A program made the translations under genes and the position numbers. Shown here piece by piece: positions 14,611-16,732 of a stretch of DNA of 16,732 bases. This DNA is from Leyella stercorea (lineage in GTDB: Bacteria; Bacteroidota; Bacteroidia; Bacteroidales; Bacteroidaceae), in the NCBI RefSeq assembly GCF_021531655.1, contig NZ_JADYUF010000060.1, positions 1-16,732 on the forward strand, written 5' to 3'. The notes under the pieces are model-generated. The model was given only the letters and a program-made list of their open reading frames with translations, made no database searches and had not been told where the DNA came from. Position 1 is the first letter of the stretch. Each line of letters starts with the position of its first letter.

Positions 14611-14810
14611 TTCAAAGTTTTGAATTTTGAGTTTTGAATTTTGAATTATTGCGGTATGTTACCGCAATTTTGAGTTTTGAGTTTTGAATTTTGAATGATG
14701 AGTTCATATAGTATATGTTGGCAGAGAACTCAACATTGAACAATTCACAATCGGCTGTAAGCCGACAATTCAAAACTCAAAATTCAAAATTCAAAATTGT
14801 TGAAGCAACA
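14611..14810 (-). mobile_element. Gene-less hairpin-array element between folP and cdaA
   Basis: On the minus strand the 5' array (14798-14728) reads TTTTGAATT with a hairpin TCGGCT/AGCCGA at 14751-14765 and the inner motif GAATTGTTCAA. The 3' array (14696-14611) reads the opposite way with a hairpin ATTGCGGTA/TACCGCAAT at 14648-14668. The unique core between them is only about 30 bp (14697-14727). This is the end structure of the two IVP elements without the gene, like a MITE next to its full element. A further hairpin TGTTG/CAACA (14798-14810) lies over the last codons of folP. Confidence 0.55.
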
Positions 14811-15609
14811 GGGTTGCTTCTACCGCCTCCTTCACATCGTGTACACGAAGTATTGAAGCTCCCTTCTGCAATGATATGGTGTTGAGCACGGTGGTGCCGT
14901 TGAGCGATGTGGTAGGGTCGCCACCCAGGAGCTTGTATATCATGCTTTTGCGCGATATGCCTACGAGCACGGGCAGACCTAATTCCAGCAGACACTCCGA
15001 GTGTTTCATTATCTCATAGTTCTGCTCGAGCGTCTTGCCGAAACCATATCCTGGGTCGAGTATAATGTCCTTGGCACCCAGACTGTGCAGTCGCTGCACC
15101 TCTTCGGCAAAGCCGAGCATCATCTTTTCGAGCGTTGGTTGCACCGACATTAATATATAAGGTACGCCAAGACGGGCTACGATCTCGAACATATCGCCCT
15201 CTTCGTGTATCGCCTGACCTACAATTCCGGTCAGTCCGCCCTCCGAGACATCGTTGATTATGTCGGCTCCGAACTCCTCAACGCATCTACGTGCCACAAG
15301 CGGACGATAGGTGTCGACGCTGACTATGGCATCGGGCTGTTCACGGCGCACTATCTGAAGGGCATGCTTCAGGCGTGCCGTCTCCTCCTCCATGCTCACA
15401 ACGTCGGCTCCGGGACGTGTCGAGAAGGCACCGACATCGATGATGCGCCCGCCTTCGGCAATAATTTGGTTGGCGCGGTCGGCTATCTCTGCCTCGGTCT
15501 GCTTGCGCGAACCGCTGTAGAACGAGTCGGGGGTAGCATTGAGTATGCCCATAACCATGGGTCGGGAGAGGTCAATCAGCTGGCCCCTTACATTAATAGT
15601 ATATTGCAT
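14791..15609 (-). CDS. folP: Dihydropteroate synthase
   Basis: The 272-residue TIM-barrel enzyme shows the DHPS signatures: MGILNATPDSFYSGSR (residues 20-35), IIDVGAFSTRPGA, INDVSEGG, ILDPGYGFGKT, VGISRKSMIYKLLG and the terminal RVHDVKEA. It joins 6-hydroxymethyl-dihydropterin pyrophosphate with p-aminobenzoate in folate synthesis and is the sulfonamide target. The ATG at 15609 gives MQYTINVRGQL. The last residues (QQF) and the TGA are formed by the edge of the repeat element, so the natural C-terminus may have been changed by the insertion. It heads a folP-cdaA unit with its own promoter at 15637-15668, just beyond the group II intron. Confidence 0.95.
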   Translation of the reverse strand: MQYTINVRGQLIDLSRPMVMGILNATPDSFYSGSRKQTEAEIADRANQIIAEGGRIIDVGAFSTRPGADVVSMEEETARLKHALQIVRREQPDAIVSVDTYRPLVARRCVEEFGADIINDVSEGGLTGIVGQAIHEEGDMFEIVARLGVPYILMSVQPTLEKMMLGFAEEVQRLHSLGAKDIILDPGYGFGKTLEQNYEIMKHSECLLELGLPVLVGISRKSMIYKLLGGDPTTSLNGTTVLNTISLQKGASILRVHDVKEAVEATLLLQQF

Positions 15610-15636
15610 TGCAGATTTTTGTTACGTTATTTAGCG

Positions 15637-15668
15637 CAAATTACGCAATAAAAATCGAAACAGCCAAA
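15637..15668 (-). promoter_or_regulatory. Promoter for folP
   Basis: On the minus strand TAATTTG (15637-15643), one base short of the TAnnTTTG consensus, lies 21 bp downstream of TTTG (15665-15668). Transcription would begin near 15630. The intron ends about 40 bp upstream of this promoter, so the insertion should have left it intact. Confidence 0.55.
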
Positions 15669-15765
15669 TTATTCAGGTGAATTAAGTGTAATTGTATACA
15701 ATCGAGTAGGAGGTAAACACTAATTATAGGTGTTTGCCTCCTATTTTCGTGTTTACCGACCTCTC

Positions 15766-15800
15766 ACACCACCGTACATGCGGTTCCGCATACGGCGGTT
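15766..15800 (-). ncRNA. Group II intron domain V
   Basis: This is the catalytic hairpin of the intron. The lower stem appears to carry a CGC triad (in CCGCCG) instead of the more common AGC. The upper stem and two-base bulge are standard. The stem-loop of domain VI follows at 15708-15742. Confidence 0.8.
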
Positions 15801-15930
15801 CCTATTTTGGGTACCATTCGAGATATGACCCCATCAACGTTGGATAGCCTACCTGGTGCAGTTTCTGTGATGAAGCCGCAAGGTGCATTATCGGTGAGCT
15901 ACTGACTCTCCAATATCCCTTAACATACCC

Positions 15931-16732
15931 TCATCTTCTTGCATCATATTTGTTGATGCCGCATCGGACAAGGTTCTTCATTCTTGTCTTCGGGAGTTTC
16001 CAAGCTTTCCATATACACATGCGTATTCGACGTCTTAACCATTCGTCTGTTTCATGCAAGAGACGCTTCATATTGGCAAGGTGATAATAACCGACCCACC
16101 CTCTTGTGTATTCTTTCAGCTTTTGCTTCCTCTTGGCATATCCCCATCCGTTGCTGCGACTTGTCAGTTCTTTCAACCTTGACTTCATTTTGGCTTTGGA
16201 CTTGGGATGCACCGTGAGTTGGCATTTGCCTTTCATCACATAGAAGGAGTAGCCGAGGTATTTCACTCCGCGCACATACGACACTACGGTCTTTTCCTTG
16301 TTGACTTTGAGATATAGAACCTTTTCTATAAATCGGGGTATAGACTCCTTCACTCGCATTGCAGCCCTTTTGGACTTGCAGAATATCATCGAGTCGTCGG
16401 CATAACGCACAAAGGGGAGTCCCCTGCATTCGAGTTCTTTATCCAATTCGTTGAGCATTATGTTACTCAACAATGGACTTAGAGGTCCTCCTTGGGGAGT
16501 TCCCTCTTCGCTCGCTTCGAACAAGCCTTTGTTCATTACACCACTTCGGAGATATTTGTGTATAAGACTGACCACTCTGCCGTCTTTTATCGTACGGCTG
16601 AGGATTTCTATGAGCTTGCTATGGCTCACGGTGTCGAAGAAGCGTTCAAGGTCGAGGTATACTACATAGGTGTAGCCCTCGTTGATTATCCTTTGCGCTC
16701 CACGCAGTGCATCATGGCATCCTCTTCTCGGT
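15931..16732 (-). CDS. ltrA: Group II intron reverse transcriptase/maturase, 5' end outside the window
   Basis: The frame is open from the window edge (reading PRRGCHDALRGAQRI, then YLDLERFFDTV) to a TGA at 15931-15933. It holds RT blocks with DLERFFDTV, GTPQGGPLSPLLSN and the YADD active site. The maturase X domain follows (KLKEYTRGWVGYYHLANMKR, LPKTRMKNLVRCGI). No HNH endonuclease is seen. After the TGA the same frame continues for 42 codons with KGYWRVSSSPIMHLA, a C-terminal motif typical of such proteins, to a TAG at 15802-15804. The TGA may therefore be a nonsense change, perhaps from TGG or CGA/GGA, that truncates the protein. The GTG or upstream start cannot be chosen because the 5' end is missing. 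Confidence 0.88.
   Translation of the reverse strand, partial: PRRGCHDALRGAQRIINEGYTYVVYLDLERFFDTVSHSKLIEILSRTIKDGRVVSLIHKYLRSGVMNKGLFEASEEGTPQGGPLSPLLSNIMLNELDKELECRGLPFVRYADDSMIFCKSKRAAMRVKESIPRFIEKVLYLKVNKEKTVVSYVRGVKYLGYSFYVMKGKCQLTVHPKSKAKMKSRLKELTSRSNGWGYAKRKQKLKEYTRGWVGYYHLANMKRLLHETDEWLRRRIRMCIWKAWKLPKTRMKNLVRCGINKYDARR

Larger units (their letters stand above)
15706..16732 (-). mobile_element. Group II intron, 3' part (5' part outside the window)
   Basis: A reverse transcriptase/maturase frame is followed by RNA domains V and VI, in the order of a bacterial group II intron. Domain V is at about 15766-15800: stem CCGCCGTA pairs with TACGGTGG with one G-U, the tip TGCG/CGCA has a GAAC loop, and a 2-nt bulge is present. 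Domain VI is at 15708-15742. Its 3' arm GTGTTTACCTCCT holds an unpaired A (15714), the likely branch point. Eight bases on, the intron would end ...CTCCTAC at 15706, fitting the AY rule. The 3' exon begins with TCG and a 12-bp palindrome ATTGTATACAAT (15691-15702). The intron end lies upstream of the folP promoter. Confidence 0.85.

Overview
The window looks like a chromosomal segment of a Bacteroidales bacterium, most likely Prevotella or a close relative. The reasons are promoters of the form TAnnTTTG, the divergent efp / rpmH pair, a short (486-residue) CstA, a carboxynorspermidine-synthase-like dehydrogenase, a folP-cdaA pair, and intergenic arrays of TTTTGAATT. This placement is inference from gene content and signals; no search was run. 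Most genes lie on the minus strand; only cstA, rpmH and rpsU are on the plus strand.

Layout from left to right. (1) 1-215: a direct and inverted repeat built on GACAAT, then lpxH (lipid A synthesis) and a DUF59/SufT-like Fe-S assembly gene. (2) cstA, divergent from the DUF59 gene, followed by a large REPIN-like nested hairpin in the convergent gap to radC. (3) A membrane-anchored family 2 glycosyltransferase overlapping radC by four bases, and efp upstream of it. (4) Divergent rpmH, then rpsU, with bidirectional terminators before recA. (5) recA, a four-helix-bundle gene of the 23S rRNA intervening-sequence protein family (IVP copy 1), a carboxynorspermidine synthase-like gene, and an unassigned 202-residue protein. 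(6) ackA, a second IVP gene (copy 2), pta. (7) cdaA (c-di-AMP synthesis) and folP (folate). (8) The 3' end of a group II intron with part of its reverse transcriptase, cut by the window end.

The most unusual content is between the genes. Arrays of TTTTGAATT/TTTTGAGTT carrying short hairpins occur at four intergenic gaps. At two of them the arrays face each other as inverted ends around an IVP gene (about 580 bp each, the two proteins differing at 14 of 116 aligned residues). At a third (folP-cdaA) the same inverted ends enclose only about 30 bp. At the fourth (DUF59-lpxH) only one end type is present, as a 39-bp tandem. The hairpin cores differ in sequence but almost always keep complementary arms, and at several junctions the stop codon of the upstream gene sits within or beside a palindrome. 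I read this as a family of small IVP-carrying elements with hairpin-bearing ends, inserted between genes of housekeeping operons including pta-ackA. Mobility is inferred, not shown.

Other repeat types share the same plan of inverted arrays around a short unique core: GACAAT at 1-215, AAAAGTA at 5099-5264 and the REPIN-like unit at 3151-3373. Separately, 22-bp tandem repeats lie in the upstream regions of three transcription units.
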